Shown: one piece after another, positions 49,413 through 58,556 of the stretch
Numbering within the stretch: position 1 is the stretch's first letter
Layout of the letters: each line of letters begins with the position of its first letter
Assembly (NCBI GenBank): GCA_963730585.1
Contig: CAVSSL010000013.1
Span: 196,172-260,171, forward strand
Length of the DNA: 64,000 nucleotides
Reading direction: 5' to 3'
Origin: Pedococcus_A sp963730585
GTDB lineage: Bacteria; Actinomycetota; Actinomycetes; Actinomycetales; Dermatophilaceae
The notes under the pieces: generated by a model
Database searches by the model: none
Told to the model about the DNA's origin: nothing
The model's input: only the letters and a program-made list of their open reading frames with translations
Translations under genes and position numbers: made by a program

Positions 49413-52400
49413 TCAGCGCTGGACGAACACCGCCACGGTGCGCGCCGGCACGGTGGCCGAGCCCGTCGAGGCGTCCCACGTCGAGGTCTTGACGACCGCG
49501 TCGGAGCCGTTGGCCTGCACCGGTGAGAGCGACAGCGCCGCGCCCGCCAGGCCCGGGACCTTCTGGGTGACGGCCTCGTCGGAGGCGTTGAAGACCACCA
49601 CGAGCCCCTTCAGGGCCGGGTCGACGTCGGCACCCCTGGTGTCGTCGATACGCATCGCGATGACGCCCTGGTGCGCGTCGGCCGAGCCACTCGCGGGGAA
49701 CGAGACCTTGGCGTTGATCGCCTCGGCGGAGCCGAGCCGGAACAGCGGCGAGGAGAACCGCAGCCGCAGCAGGTCCTGCGCCTGCGCGCTGGCGGACCTG
49801 ACGTCCGCGGCGGCCGGCTTCAGCGCCGGGTCGGCGAGCAGCGGCTTCATGTACGACCACTTCTTCTCGTTGTCGCCCTTGAGCGGCAACCCGTGGCCGA
49901 AGCCGTTGTCCTTGCCCGTCCAGTCGAGCGTGTTGAACCAGTCACCGCTGTCGTAGCTGTTGCGGTCCAACGACTTCGAGCGCAGCAGGTCGGCACCGGC
50001 GTGCCAGAACGACGGCGTCTGCGACAGCGCGGTGGTCGCCAGCGAGACGGTGTTCATCCGGACGCGGTCGGTCATCGTCGTGGCCTTCGGCAGCTTGAAG
50101 GTCAGGCTGTCGAACAGCGTCTCGTTGTCGTGCGCGTCGACGTACGTGACGACCTCGTCGGGCTGGTCGGCGTACCCGGCCGGCGCGTCGCCGTACTTCA
50201 GCTGGTCGCCCCTGCGCTGCTCGCCGAACTCGTTGCTGCGGAAGGCGAACGAACGCAGGTTGCCCGCCAGGCCCAGCTGCACGAGGTCGGTGTCGTGCTT
50301 CAGCGAGGCCGAGGCGTCGCCGTTGACGGGCGCCTCGTTGGGGTCGGTGGCCTCACCGCTGCCGAAGCCCTGCTTGCGCGGGTCGTCGTCGAACGGTCCG
50401 CCACCACGGACGGCGTCGCGCAGCCGGTCGGAGAACGAGCCGACGTGGGTGCCGCCGAGCTGGCCCTGGGTCGCCTGGGTGAAGCGGGCGTTGTTGGCCA
50501 CCTCGCCGAAGTTCCAGCCCTCGCCGTAGAGGTAGACCGACTTCCCGTCGACGCCGTCCCTGCTCAGGGTGAGCGCGTCGAGCGCGGCCCGCACCGCGAG
50601 CATGTTCTCGCGGGAGTGGTGACCCATGAGGTCGAAGCGGAAGCCGTCGACCTTGTAGTCACGCGCCCACAGCACCACGGCGTCGACCATGAGCTTCTGC
50701 GCCATCGCGTGCTCGGTGGCGACGTTCTGGCAGCAGGTGCTCGTCTCGACGGCGCCGGTCGCGTTCAGGCGGTGGTAGTAGCCCGGGACGATCTTGTCGA
50801 GCACCGACTTCGCGTCCTGGCCCGAGGCCGCCGTGTGGTTGAACACCTGGTCGAGCACCACGCGCAGGCCGTCGCGGTGCAGGCCGCCGACCATGGTGCG
50901 GAACTCGGCCACCCGCGAGCCGCCGTCGGCCTGTGCCGGAGTGGAGGCGTACGACCCCTCGGGCGCCATGAAGTGCCACGGGTCGTAGCCCCAGTTGAAG
51001 GCGTCCTTCTCGCGCACCGCATCGACGCAGGCCTGCTGCTGGTCGCTGTCGGGTGCGTAGGACTCCAGGTCGCAGTCAGGGGTCGCCTGCTTGGCCGGGT
51101 CCTCCTCGATCGAGGCGATGTCGAAGGTCGGCAGCAGGTGCACCGTGTTGAGCCCGGCGTCGGCGAGGGCCTTGAGGTGCTTGGTGCCGTCCCCGTTCTC
51201 CGCGAACGCCAGGTACGAGCCGCGCTTCTCGGCGCTGACGGTCTTGTCCCCGACGGAGAAGTCGCGCACGTGCAGCTCGTAGATCGTCGAGTCGACGTTC
51301 TGGGCGAGCTGCGGCGACGCAGTCTGGCTCCACAGCGAGGGCTGGAACGCCTTGTCCCGCAGGTCGACCGCGACCGAGCGGGTCGAGTTCAGCGTCAGCG
51401 CGGTGGAGTACGGGTCGGTGACCACGTTCGTCTCGACCTCGCCCGTCGAGGGCACGAACACCGTCACCTCGTAGAGGTAGCGCCCGTTGCGCTCCCCCGC
51501 TGTCGCCGACCAGGATCCGTCCGCGGCACGCTCCATCGGGGTGCGCTTCGCCTGTGCCACAGGGGCGTCCGAGGCGGCACCCGCCGGCCAGGTCAGCACG
51601 GCAACCTGCTTCGCCGTCGGCGCCCACAGACGGTATGCCGGCTGGTCACCATCGAAGGTGGTGCCGTACCTGCGGGTGCTGGCCTTGGCGGCATACAGGC
51701 TGTCGAGGACGTAGGCGGTCTGGACGCCAGTGGCGTCGAGCAGTGCGCCGTTGTTGTCGTACATCGCGACGGCGACCTGCCCGCGCAGGATGTCGTCGGC
51801 CTTGCGAGCGACCTTGTCCGACAGACGAAGGGCAAGGTAGCCCTTCAGCTCGGGGTGCGCCGTGGTGACCTCTGCGGGCAGGCCGGACGGGTCGTAGGCG
51901 AGGTCGGCCACGGAGCCGCCGGTCACCGCCTCGGCGTCGACGGCGAGGCCGCCGTCGGGCGACCAGTGCAGGCGCCAGTCGAGCAGGGCGGGGTTCGCCC
52001 CTGCCGGGACGCCGTTCGCGGGCCAGGCCAGGAGGCCCGGCTCGACCCAGAACGCCTTGGCCTTCTTCAGGTCCGGCGCGGCACCGGGCTTGGAGACCTT
52101 GGCCGAGATCTGGTGCGTGGCGAGCACGTACGACAGCGTGACGACCACACCGTCGGACGGCACCGACAGCGAGACGTTCGATCCGCCGGCCGCGCCACCG
52201 TCACCGTAGTTCTCGTTCCAGCTCAGGCCGTGCGCGACCTTGAACTCGTAGGAGCCGGCGGGGATCTGGTCCGTCGACCAGGTGTAGGTGCCGTCGCCGT
52301 CCGGGTCCTGCATCCAGGGCCGCATGCAGTCCGGGCTCCAGTCGCCGGGGCAGCCGAGCTCGCTCTGGAACGAGCCGGGCGCGGTGATGATCGGGCCCTG

Positions 52401-55190
52401 CGCGTCGGAGGTCACCCAGTGCGTCGCGTGGTCGTAGTAGAACGTGACGGGTCCGGCGGGTGCGGTGTACTCGATGTTGCTGCCGCCCTTCACGGCGCCT
52501 GCACCGTAGTTCTCGTCCCAGCTCTTGTTGATGGCCGCCTTGTAGGCGTAAGGCCCGGCCGGGAGCGTGTAGGTGCCCTTCCAGATCTGGTCCTTCGCAT
52601 CCAGCGTCAGCTGGGCCTGGTCGCAGTCCGGCTGCCAGTCACCGGGACACCCCATCTCGGAGTTGTGGTCGCCGGCCACGCTGACGTTGGCCGGCTGCAC
52701 GACCGGCCCGACGCCGCCGCCGTCACCACCGCTGCCGCCTGCGGCCGGGTCACCGACGATGCCGTAGGACGAGGTCGCCGAGACGTTGCCGCTGCTGTCC
52801 TTCACGAGGGCGCGGTACTCGAGCAGCGTGCCCTTGGCGATGCCCGACACGTCGTGGAAGACGCGGTAGGGCGCGCTGTCGTCGGTGCCGACCGTCTTCC
52901 ACTCCGTGGTCCCGACGGGGCGGTAGAGGAACGTGGTCTGCGCGAAGGTGTTCTCGGTGATGGCAGCACCGATCTCTGCGCGACCACCCACGACCGCGCC
53001 CGGCTGGGGCGAGGTCAGGTAGACAGAAGGCGCCGCGTCGCGCTTGGCGAACCGGGAGGCTGCCTTGAACACCTGCACGGAGAGGGCGGGGACGCTCACC
53101 GAGACGCGGCTGTCCTTGCCCGACGTCACGCCCTCGGCCGCGCCGAAGACCGGCTGGAACCGCTCCTTGGCGCTGTAGGTCGAGAACGTGGCCTTCTTCT
53201 CGGTCGTCGCGTTGTTGGCGACGACGAGGTACTCCGTGCCGCTCGCACGGTCGACACGGGAGAAGGCGTAGATGCCCGCACCGTCGCTGGCGTAGCGGTG
53301 CACCTGCGCACCGTCGGTCAGCGCCGGGTTGGCCGCGCGCACCTTCGCCAGGGTCGAGATCTGCTGGTAGAGAGGGCTGCTCGTGTCGTAGCGGTCGCGC
53401 GAACCGGAGGTGCCGCCGAGGACCGGCTCCGCGGCATACTGCTCGGTCTTCGTCGCGAACATGTCCTGGCGGGCGTCCTTGTCGCCGCCGGCGCCCATGA
53501 AGCCCTGCTCGTCGCCGTAGTAGACGACGGGCTGACCGCGGGTGAGGTACATCAGGCTGTTGGCGAGTTCCGTGCGCTTCACCAGCTCGTCGCCGCTCGC
53601 GGACTTGCCGAGCATCATGGCGACGCGGCCCATGTCGTGGTTGCCGAGGAAGGTCGGCGTCTCGTAGACGTTGGAGTCGGTGTCGGTGTACCAGTCGTCG
53701 CTGGCGAAGAAGTCGCGCAGCTTGGTGGTGGCCGCGCCCTTGGCGAAGTCGACCGCGCTGGCCTGGAAGCCGAAGTCGAGGGTGGCGGGGAGCTTGCCGG
53801 CCGTCGTGTACTGGCTCATGAGCTCGGCGCGCGAGTCGTAGACCTCGCCGAACATGAAGAAGTCGTCGTTGCCGACAGCCTTGGCGTGGCTCATCACGTC
53901 GGGGCTGAACTTCTTCCAGAAGTCCATGTTGACGTGCTTGACGGTGTCGATGCGGAAGCCGTCGATGCCGAGGTCGACCCACGCCTTGTAGACCTCGCCC
54001 ATGCCCTCGACGACCTCGGGCCGCTCGGTGAACAGGTCGTCGAGGCCCACGAAGTCGCCGTACTCGCTGGACTCGCCGGCGAAGGTCGAGTCACCGCGGT
54101 TGTGGTACATCGTCGGGTCGTTGAGCCACGACGGTGTCTTGGCGGTGCGGTCGGCGTCGTTGCGGAAGACCGGCGTGTAGGGGAACGACGTCTTCGGGTC
54201 GAGCGAGGGGAAGGTGTCCTTGCCCGCGTAGTCCCGGTCGTCGAAGGTCTTCCCGGCCGCGTCCTTGTAGGGGTAGTCGGCCTTGCTGCGGTAGGAGTAC
54301 TGCCCCTCGGCGTAGCTGATGACGTCGGCCGTGTGGTTCGTGATGATGTCGAAGAAGACCTTCATGCCCTTGGCGTGGGCGGCGTCGATGAGGGCCTTCA
54401 TGTCCTCGTTGCTGCCGAGGTGCGGGTCGATCTGGGTGAAGTCGGTGATCCAGTAGCCGTGGTAGCCGGCGCTGGCATTGTCACCCTCGCCCTGGACGGG
54501 GCGGTTCTTGAACGACGGCGTCAGCCAGATGGCGCTGGTGCCGAGGCCCTTGATGTAGTCGAGCTTCTGCGTCACGCCCTTGAGGTCGCCACCGTGGTAG
54601 AAGCCCTTGTCGGTGGGGTCGAAGCCGGTCTCCATGCGGCCACCCACGAGGCCGCCCCTGTCGTTGGCGGTGTCGCCGTTGGCGAACCGGTCGGCCATGA
54701 GGAAGTAGAAGCGCTCCTTGGTCAGCGGAGCGCGCAGCGAGTCGGCCGCCAGGGGCTTGTCGGCCTTCGTCGCGGGCCCGGACAGCTCCACCGGCGCGAT
54801 GCCGATGCGGTGCGTCTCGTCGTCGTAGGACACCTCGAGCTTCGCGGGACCCTCGAGCGCCAGGGGGATGTTGGCGCCGCCCTTCGCACCGTCCTTGCCG
54901 TAGCTCTCGTCCCAGGAGCCGTTGATGGCCACCTTGAGCTCGAAGGAGCCGGCCGGCACGTCGAAGACCTTCCGGTATGCCGTGGAGTCGCCGTCGCGGG
55001 TCAGCCGGGTCTGCGTGCACTCCGGCTGCCAGTCGGCGGAGCAGCCGAGCTCGCTCTGCAGCGAGCCGACCAGGGTGGCGGTGCGCTCCGCCGCCCGGGC
55101 TGGACCGGCGGAGAGCGGGACCGTGAGCCCCGAGGCGATGACGGCGAGGCCGCTGACGAGGGCGACGAGGGCGGGGCGACGGACGGCCAC
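49413..55190 (-). CDS. Secreted bifunctional alpha-amylase / type I pullulanase
   Basis: A 1925-residue secreted enzyme for starch and pullulan. Signal peptide (1-34), an X25-type module (about 40-115, GCSADWQPEC near 53), then a GH13 alpha-amylase with GFRIDTVKHV near 415, FMFGEVYDS near 445 and FLGNHDMG near 516. An Ig-like part and two more X25 modules (GCPGDWQPDC near 853, GCPGDWSPDC near 948) lead into a type I pullulanase with FNWGYDPWHF near 1400, VDGFRFDLMG near 1516, YLYGEGWNFG near 1555 and AHDNETLFD near 1691. Both catalytic Asp/Glu sets look intact, so it should cut alpha-1,4 and alpha-1,6 bonds. The GTG start has GGGAG upstream. CTTGCAG-type repeats at the promoter suggest MalR-like control. 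Confidence 0.95.
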   Translation of the reverse strand: MAVRRPALVALVSGLAVIASGLTVPLSAGPARAAERTATLVGSLQSELGCSADWQPECTQTRLTRDGDSTAYRKVFDVPAGSFELKVAINGSWDESYGKDGAKGGANIPLALEGPAKLEVSYDDETHRIGIAPVELSGPATKADKPLAADSLRAPLTKERFYFLMADRFANGDTANDRGGLVGGRMETGFDPTDKGFYHGGDLKGVTQKLDYIKGLGTSAIWLTPSFKNRPVQGEGDNASAGYHGYWITDFTQIDPHLGSNEDMKALIDAAHAKGMKVFFDIITNHTADVISYAEGQYSYRSKADYPYKDAAGKTFDDRDYAGKDTFPSLDPKTSFPYTPVFRNDADRTAKTPSWLNDPTMYHNRGDSTFAGESSEYGDFVGLDDLFTERPEVVEGMGEVYKAWVDLGIDGFRIDTVKHVNMDFWKKFSPDVMSHAKAVGNDDFFMFGEVYDSRAELMSQYTTAGKLPATLDFGFQASAVDFAKGAATTKLRDFFASDDWYTDTDSNVYETPTFLGNHDMGRVAMMLGKSASGDELVKRTELANSLMYLTRGQPVVYYGDEQGFMGAGGDKDARQDMFATKTEQYAAEPVLGGTSGSRDRYDTSSPLYQQISTLAKVRAANPALTDGAQVHRYASDGAGIYAFSRVDRASGTEYLVVANNATTEKKATFSTYSAKERFQPVFGAAEGVTSGKDSRVSVSVPALSVQVFKAASRFAKRDAAPSVYLTSPQPGAVVGGRAEIGAAITENTFAQTTFLYRPVGTTEWKTVGTDDSAPYRVFHDVSGIAKGTLLEYRALVKDSSGNVSATSSYGIVGDPAAGGSGGDGGGVGPVVQPANVSVAGDHNSEMGCPGDWQPDCDQAQLTLDAKDQIWKGTYTLPAGPYAYKAAINKSWDENYGAGAVKGGSNIEYTAPAGPVTFYYDHATHWVTSDAQGPIITAPGSFQSELGCPGDWSPDCMRPWMQDPDGDGTYTWSTDQIPAGSYEFKVAHGLSWNENYGDGGAAGGSNVSLSVPSDGVVVTLSYVLATHQISAKVSKPGAAPDLKKAKAFWVEPGLLAWPANGVPAGANPALLDWRLHWSPDGGLAVDAEAVTGGSVADLAYDPSGLPAEVTTAHPELKGYLALRLSDKVARKADDILRGQVAVAMYDNNGALLDATGVQTAYVLDSLYAAKASTRRYGTTFDGDQPAYRLWAPTAKQVAVLTWPAGAASDAPVAQAKRTPMERAADGSWSATAGERNGRYLYEVTVFVPSTGEVETNVVTDPYSTALTLNSTRSVAVDLRDKAFQPSLWSQTASPQLAQNVDSTIYELHVRDFSVGDKTVSAEKRGSYLAFAENGDGTKHLKALADAGLNTVHLLPTFDIASIEEDPAKQATPDCDLESYAPDSDQQQACVDAVREKDAFNWGYDPWHFMAPEGSYASTPAQADGGSRVAEFRTMVGGLHRDGLRVVLDQVFNHTAASGQDAKSVLDKIVPGYYHRLNATGAVETSTCCQNVATEHAMAQKLMVDAVVLWARDYKVDGFRFDLMGHHSRENMLAVRAALDALTLSRDGVDGKSVYLYGEGWNFGEVANNARFTQATQGQLGGTHVGSFSDRLRDAVRGGGPFDDDPRKQGFGSGEATDPNEAPVNGDASASLKHDTDLVQLGLAGNLRSFAFRSNEFGEQRRGDQLKYGDAPAGYADQPDEVVTYVDAHDNETLFDSLTFKLPKATTMTDRVRMNTVSLATTALSQTPSFWHAGADLLRSKSLDRNSYDSGDWFNTLDWTGKDNGFGHGLPLKGDNEKKWSYMKPLLADPALKPAAADVRSASAQAQDLLRLRFSSPLFRLGSAEAINAKVSFPASGSADAHQGVIAMRIDDTRGADVDPALKGLVVVFNASDEAVTQKVPGLAGAALSLSPVQANGSDAVVKTSTWDASTGSATVPARTVAVFVQR

Positions 55191-55294
55191 GGACAGCTCC
55201 CTTGCTGCTGAAGAGCGCAGGTTGTCCCGTGTGGTGCACCCTGCTGCGAAGACACGCAGCCGTCAGCGGCTGCCGGGTCACCTTAGGCCCACGT

Positions 55295-55322
55295 CAGATA
55301 GTTGCGCCAGACCTGATCGCAA
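55295..55322 (-). promoter_or_regulatory. Probable promoter of the amylopullulanase gene
   Basis: On the minus strand TTGCGA (55322-55317), a 16-nt spacer and TATCTG (55300-55295) form a fair sigma-70-type promoter about 105 nt before the GTG start. The -35 lies within the CTTGCAG-type repeats. Confidence 0.5.
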
Positions 55323-55342
55323 GTTGCTGCAAGTTTTTGCAG
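55317..55342 (-). promoter_or_regulatory. CTTGCAG-type repeats, possible MalR/LacI-family operator
   Basis: The minus strand holds CTTGCAG (55333-55327) and CTTGCGA (55323-55317) 10 bp apart, with an inverted TTTGCAG at 55336-55342 on the plus strand. CTTGCAG direct repeats at Streptomyces amylase promoters bind a MalR/Reg1-type repressor. Overlap with the -35 suits repression. Confidence 0.5.
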
Positions 55343-55359
55343 TCTCTTGACCTGCGGCG

Positions 55360-55381
55360 TTGCCCCACAGCTGTGGGGCAA
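55360..55381. terminator. Perfect 22-bp palindrome after the ABC-F gene
   Basis: TTGCCCCACAG (55360-55370) followed directly by its complement CTGTGGGGCAA (55371-55381), 30 nt after the ABC-F stop. It can fold as a terminator stem, or act as an operator for the downstream amylopullulanase promoter. Confidence 0.45.
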
Positions 55382-55410
55382 TGGCCGCTTGGGCCAGCGG
55401 GAGCGCGGCG

Positions 55411-57093
55411 TCAGCGGGCGCGCTCGACCCGCCCCTCGTCCCACACCGGTTCGTCGGCCTCGTAGACCCGCCCGTCTGCCCCGAAGACGAGGAACCGGTC
55501 GAAGCCCCGGGCGAACCACCGGTCGTGAGTCACCGCGAGGACCGTGCCCTCGAAGGCCGCGAGCCCCTCCTCCAGCGCCTCGGCCGAGTGCAGGTCGAGG
55601 TTGTCGGTCGGCTCGTCGAGCAGCAGGCAGGTCGCCCCACTGAGCTCGAGCAGCAGGATCTGGAACCGCGCCTGCTGACCGCCCGACAGCGAGTCGAACG
55701 TCTGCTCGCTCGACCTGGCCAGCCCGTAGCGGTCGAGCGCCCGGGCCGCCTCGTCGCGCGGCTTGCCGGCCCGGTGCTCGTCGCCCCGGTGCAGGATCTC
55801 GAGCAGGGTCCGGCCCATCAGCGTCGGGTGCTCGTGCGTCTGCGCGAACCACCCCGGACGCACCCGCGAACCGAGGCGGAGCCGCCCCGTGTGCGCCACG
55901 GGCGCCGGCCGCACGTCGCCGACCGGCAGGTGCTCCGGCTCGGGGTCGGTGCCGCCGGCCGCGACCAGTCGGAGGAAGTGCGACTTGCCCGACCCGTTGC
56001 TGCCGAGCACCGCGACCCGCTCGCCGTACCAGACCTCGAGGTCGAAGGGCTTCATGAGCCCGGTGAGCTCGAGGCCCTCGGCGATGACCGCCCGCTTGGC
56101 GGTGCGTCCGCCGGTGAGCCGCATCCGCACGTTCTGCTTCAGAGGCAGCGCCTCCGGCGGCCCCGCCTCCTCGAAGCGGCGCAGCCTGGTGCGGGCCGCC
56201 TGCAGCCGGGCGGCCATGTCGGAGTTGTAGGCCGCCTTCTGCTTGTACATCACGACCAGCGCCTTCAGCTTGGCGTGCTCCTCGTCCCAGCGGCGTCGCA
56301 TCTCGTCGAGCTTCTCGAAGCGGTCGACCCGCGCCTGGTGGTAGGTCGAGAACCGGCCCGGGTGCACCCACAGCGTCGACCCCGCAGCGCCGGGCTCCAG
56401 GGTCGCGATCCGCGTGGCCACGCGGTCGAGCAGCTCGCGGTCGTGGCTGATGAAGAGCACGGTCTTGGGCGACTCGACCAACCGCTCCTCGAGCCACCGC
56501 TTGGCGGGCACGTCGAGGTAGTTGTCCGGCTCGTCGAGCAGCAGCACCTCCTCCGGGCCGCGCAGCAGCGCCTCGAGCACCAGCCGCTTCTGCTCGCCGC
56601 CGGAGAGGGTGGTGACCTTGCGCCACTGCGCCTTCTCGAACGGCACCCCGAGCGCTGCCACGGTGCACACGTCCCAGAGCGTCTCGTAGTCGTAGCCGCC
56701 CGCGTCGGCCCAGTCGACCAGCGCCTGGGCGTAGTCGAGCTGGTCCTGCTCGCTGTCGCGCTCCATCATCAGCAGCTCGGAGCGGTCGACTGCGGCCGCG
56801 GCCCGGCGCACCGGCTCGGGCGCCACCGAGACCAGCAGGTCGCGCACCGTCGACTCGTCGCGCACCTTGCCCACGAACTGGCGCATGACCCCCAGTCCGC
56901 CGGAGCGCGTGACGGCTCCTTCGTGCGCGGCGACGTCACCGGCCACGATGCGGCCCAGCGTGGTCTTGCCGGTGCCGTTGGGGCCGATGAGGGCCACCTT
57001 GGCCCCCTCGCCCACCCGCAGGCTGACGTCGTTGAGCAGAGGCCTGCCGTCGGGCAGGGTGAAGCTGACGGAGTTGATGTCGACGTGGCCCAC
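55411..57093 (-). CDS. ABC-F family ATPase (two ABC domains, no membrane domain)
   Basis: A 560-residue ABC-F protein with tandem ATPase domains joined by a charged linker. First: Walker A GPNGTGKTT, signature LSGGEQKRL, LLLDEPDNYLD. Second: GSNGSGKSH, LSGGQQARF, LLLDEPTDNLD. ABC-F proteins act on the ribosome E-site, some giving antibiotic resistance. The second Walker A ends in His in place of Thr, an oddity. GTG 57093 starts at the family N-terminus (GHVDINSVSFTLPDG); a longer frame to 57186 is possible and contains a small CCTCGT/ACGAGG hairpin region. Confidence 0.9.
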   Translation of the reverse strand: MGHVDINSVSFTLPDGRPLLNDVSLRVGEGAKVALIGPNGTGKTTLGRIVAGDVAAHEGAVTRSGGLGVMRQFVGKVRDESTVRDLLVSVAPEPVRRAAAAVDRSELLMMERDSEQDQLDYAQALVDWADAGGYDYETLWDVCTVAALGVPFEKAQWRKVTTLSGGEQKRLVLEALLRGPEEVLLLDEPDNYLDVPAKRWLEERLVESPKTVLFISHDRELLDRVATRIATLEPGAAGSTLWVHPGRFSTYHQARVDRFEKLDEMRRRWDEEHAKLKALVVMYKQKAAYNSDMAARLQAARTRLRRFEEAGPPEALPLKQNVRMRLTGGRTAKRAVIAEGLELTGLMKPFDLEVWYGERVAVLGSNGSGKSHFLRLVAAGGTDPEPEHLPVGDVRPAPVAHTGRLRLGSRVRPGWFAQTHEHPTLMGRTLLEILHRGDEHRAGKPRDEAARALDRYGLARSSEQTFDSLSGGQQARFQILLLELSGATCLLLDEPTDNLDLHSAEALEEGLAAFEGTVLAVTHDRWFARGFDRFLVFGADGRVYEADEPVWDEGRVERAR

Positions 57094-57227
57094 GAGGGTC
57101 AAGTCTGGTGCATCGGCGACGCCTCGTTCACGAGGTTTTCCGGTGTGCCACGCGACCGGGCACTGGGAAGGACTGAAGTGCCCCACCGCCTCGCCACCAC
57201 GCGTCGTCCCTCGCGCCCCCTGGCTAG

Positions 57228-57626
57228 GCTCGCCGCCGTGCTGCGGCCGCCGGCATCCGCGTCGATGCGCTCGGCGGCGACCCGGGCTGGGTCGACAACC
57301 CGGGCTGGGTGGTGGACAACTGGCTGGGGCCCGCGATGGGCACCGGCCTGTTCACGGGGGTCCATGTCGACGTCGAGCCCTACACCACGAGCGCCTGGCA
57401 GACCGACCGGGCGGGTGTCGTGGGCCGCTACCTCGGCGCCCTCGGCGCCCTCGACTCCATCGTCTCGGCAGCTGCCCCGGCCGCCGCGAAGCAGACCTTC
57501 TACGGCCAGAGCCGCACCGAGCTCGAGCAGCAGCTCGCGCAGATCGGGCCGGCCTTCGCCGGGCAGCCCGGCTACGCCGGCATCGCCATCCACGACTCCG
57601 TGGGCTACGCCGCACTGGCGCCCTAG
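57228..57626 (+). pseudogene. Remnant of a secreted/TIM-barrel-like protein gene
   Basis: An in-frame stretch of about 130 codons reads AAAGIRVDALGGDPGWVD, then GLFTGVHVDVEPYTTSAWQ, and ends GYAGIAIHDSVGYAALAP. It looks like joined pieces of a glycoside-hydrolase-like barrel (DVEPY being a typical strand end). No start codon fits the frame before GTG 57309. A TAGGCT -10 (57225) and GTG (57238) exist in another frame, as in the leaderless genes here. I infer a gene whose middle was lost, leaving promoter, start and C-terminal parts. Family not recognised. Confidence 0.5.
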
Positions 57627-57676
57627 CGACACTCGCCGGCCCGACCGCACGGCCGCGACCCAGTCCGAGCGGCGGT

Positions 57677-58543
57677 CTAGTCCGAGAGGACCCGCACCGC
57701 GCGCGCCTGCTCGGCCCGAGCGGCGAGCTCGTCGTCGGGCGGGTAGACGACCTCCTCCAGCGACAGCCCGAGCGCCGGCATGACCGCCACCGAGGGGTCG
57801 CGCCGGCGCCCTGCCAGAACCTGTGCAGGCCACTCCACGGGGCGACGTCCCTCACCCACCGGCACCACGGCCCCGACGAGGGCACGCACCATCGAGTGGC
57901 AGAACGCGTCGGCCTCCACGGTGCCCGCGATCGTGCCGTCCGGCAGGCGCCGCCACGAGTAGGTCAGCAGCGTGCGCACGGTCGTGGCGCCTTCCCTCTT
58001 CTTGCAGAACGCGGCGAAGTCGGAGAGCCCGACCAGGCTGCCCGCGGCGGCGTCCATCGCCGCGACGTCGAGCCGGTGCTTGGTGACGGCCGTGTCACGT
58101 CGCCGCAGCGGGTCGAGCGAGGCCGCGTCGTCACAGAGCCGGTAGAGGTAGCGCCGCCGCACCGCGGAGAAGCGGGCGTCGAAGCCCTCCGGCGCCACCC
58201 CCACCCGTCGCACCACGACGTCGGGAGGCAGTATGCCGTTCAGCCGGGTGACGGCGGCGGCTTCGGGCGTGCGGTCGGAGCGTCCGGGCACCGTGGCCCA
58301 GACCGCGGGGTCGAGGTCGGCGTGGGCCACCTGCCCGCGAGCATGCACCCCCGCGTCGGTGCGGCCGGCCACCGTCAGACGCACCGGCTCCGGTGCGCGC
58401 AGCAGCGTCGTGACCGCTGCGGACAGCTCGCCCTCGACGGTGCGGCGGCCCGGCTGGGCCGCCCAGCCCGAGAACTCGGTGCCGTCGTAGGCGAGGTCGA
58501 GCCGCACCCGCAACGACGCGCTCGTCGGTGCCGGGTGCTCCAT
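57677..58543 (-). CDS. truA: tRNA pseudouridine(38-40) synthase TruA
   Basis: A 288-residue TruA with RVRLDLAYDGTEFSGWAAQPG, the catalytic Asp in VAGRTDAGVHARGQV, FSAVRRRYLYRL and FCHSMVRALVGAVVPVGEG. It isomerises uridines at tRNA positions 38-40. ATG 58543 follows a TAGGCT -10 by 7 nt with no Shine-Dalgarno, so it is probably leaderless, transcribed from within the end of the upstream acyltransferase gene. TruA usually follows rplQ directly in this operon; here an acyltransferase gene separates them. Confidence 0.95.
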   Translation of the reverse strand: MEHPAPTSASLRVRLDLAYDGTEFSGWAAQPGRRTVEGELSAAVTTLLRAPEPVRLTVAGRTDAGVHARGQVAHADLDPAVWATVPGRSDRTPEAAAVTRLNGILPPDVVVRRVGVAPEGFDARFSAVRRRYLYRLCDDAASLDPLRRRDTAVTKHRLDVAAMDAAAGSLVGLSDFAAFCKKREGATTVRTLLTYSWRRLPDGTIAGTVEADAFCHSMVRALVGAVVPVGEGRRPVEWPAQVLAGRRRDPSVAVMPALGLSLEEVVYPPDDELAARAEQARAVRVLSD

Positions 58544-58550
58544 GGGAGGC

Positions 58551-58556
58551 AGCCTA
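58551..58556 (-). promoter_or_regulatory. -10 element TAGGCT, leaderless promoter of truA
   Basis: Minus-strand TAGGCT ends 7 nt before the truA ATG, overlapping the stop of the acyltransferase gene. Same layout as xseA and xseB. Confidence 0.5.

Noticed and set aside
49671..55211. 1846-codon plus-strand open frame opposite the amylopullulanase gene
   Set aside because: Antisense shadow of a GC-rich gene; composition is Val/Arg/Gly-rich with no recognisable domain, while the minus strand holds complete GH13 motifs.
57122..57135. CCTCGT-TC-ACGAGG followed by TTTTC as a plus-strand terminator
   Set aside because: Short stem and no plus-strand gene ends before it; could be a leader hairpin of the ABC-F gene but evidence is too thin.
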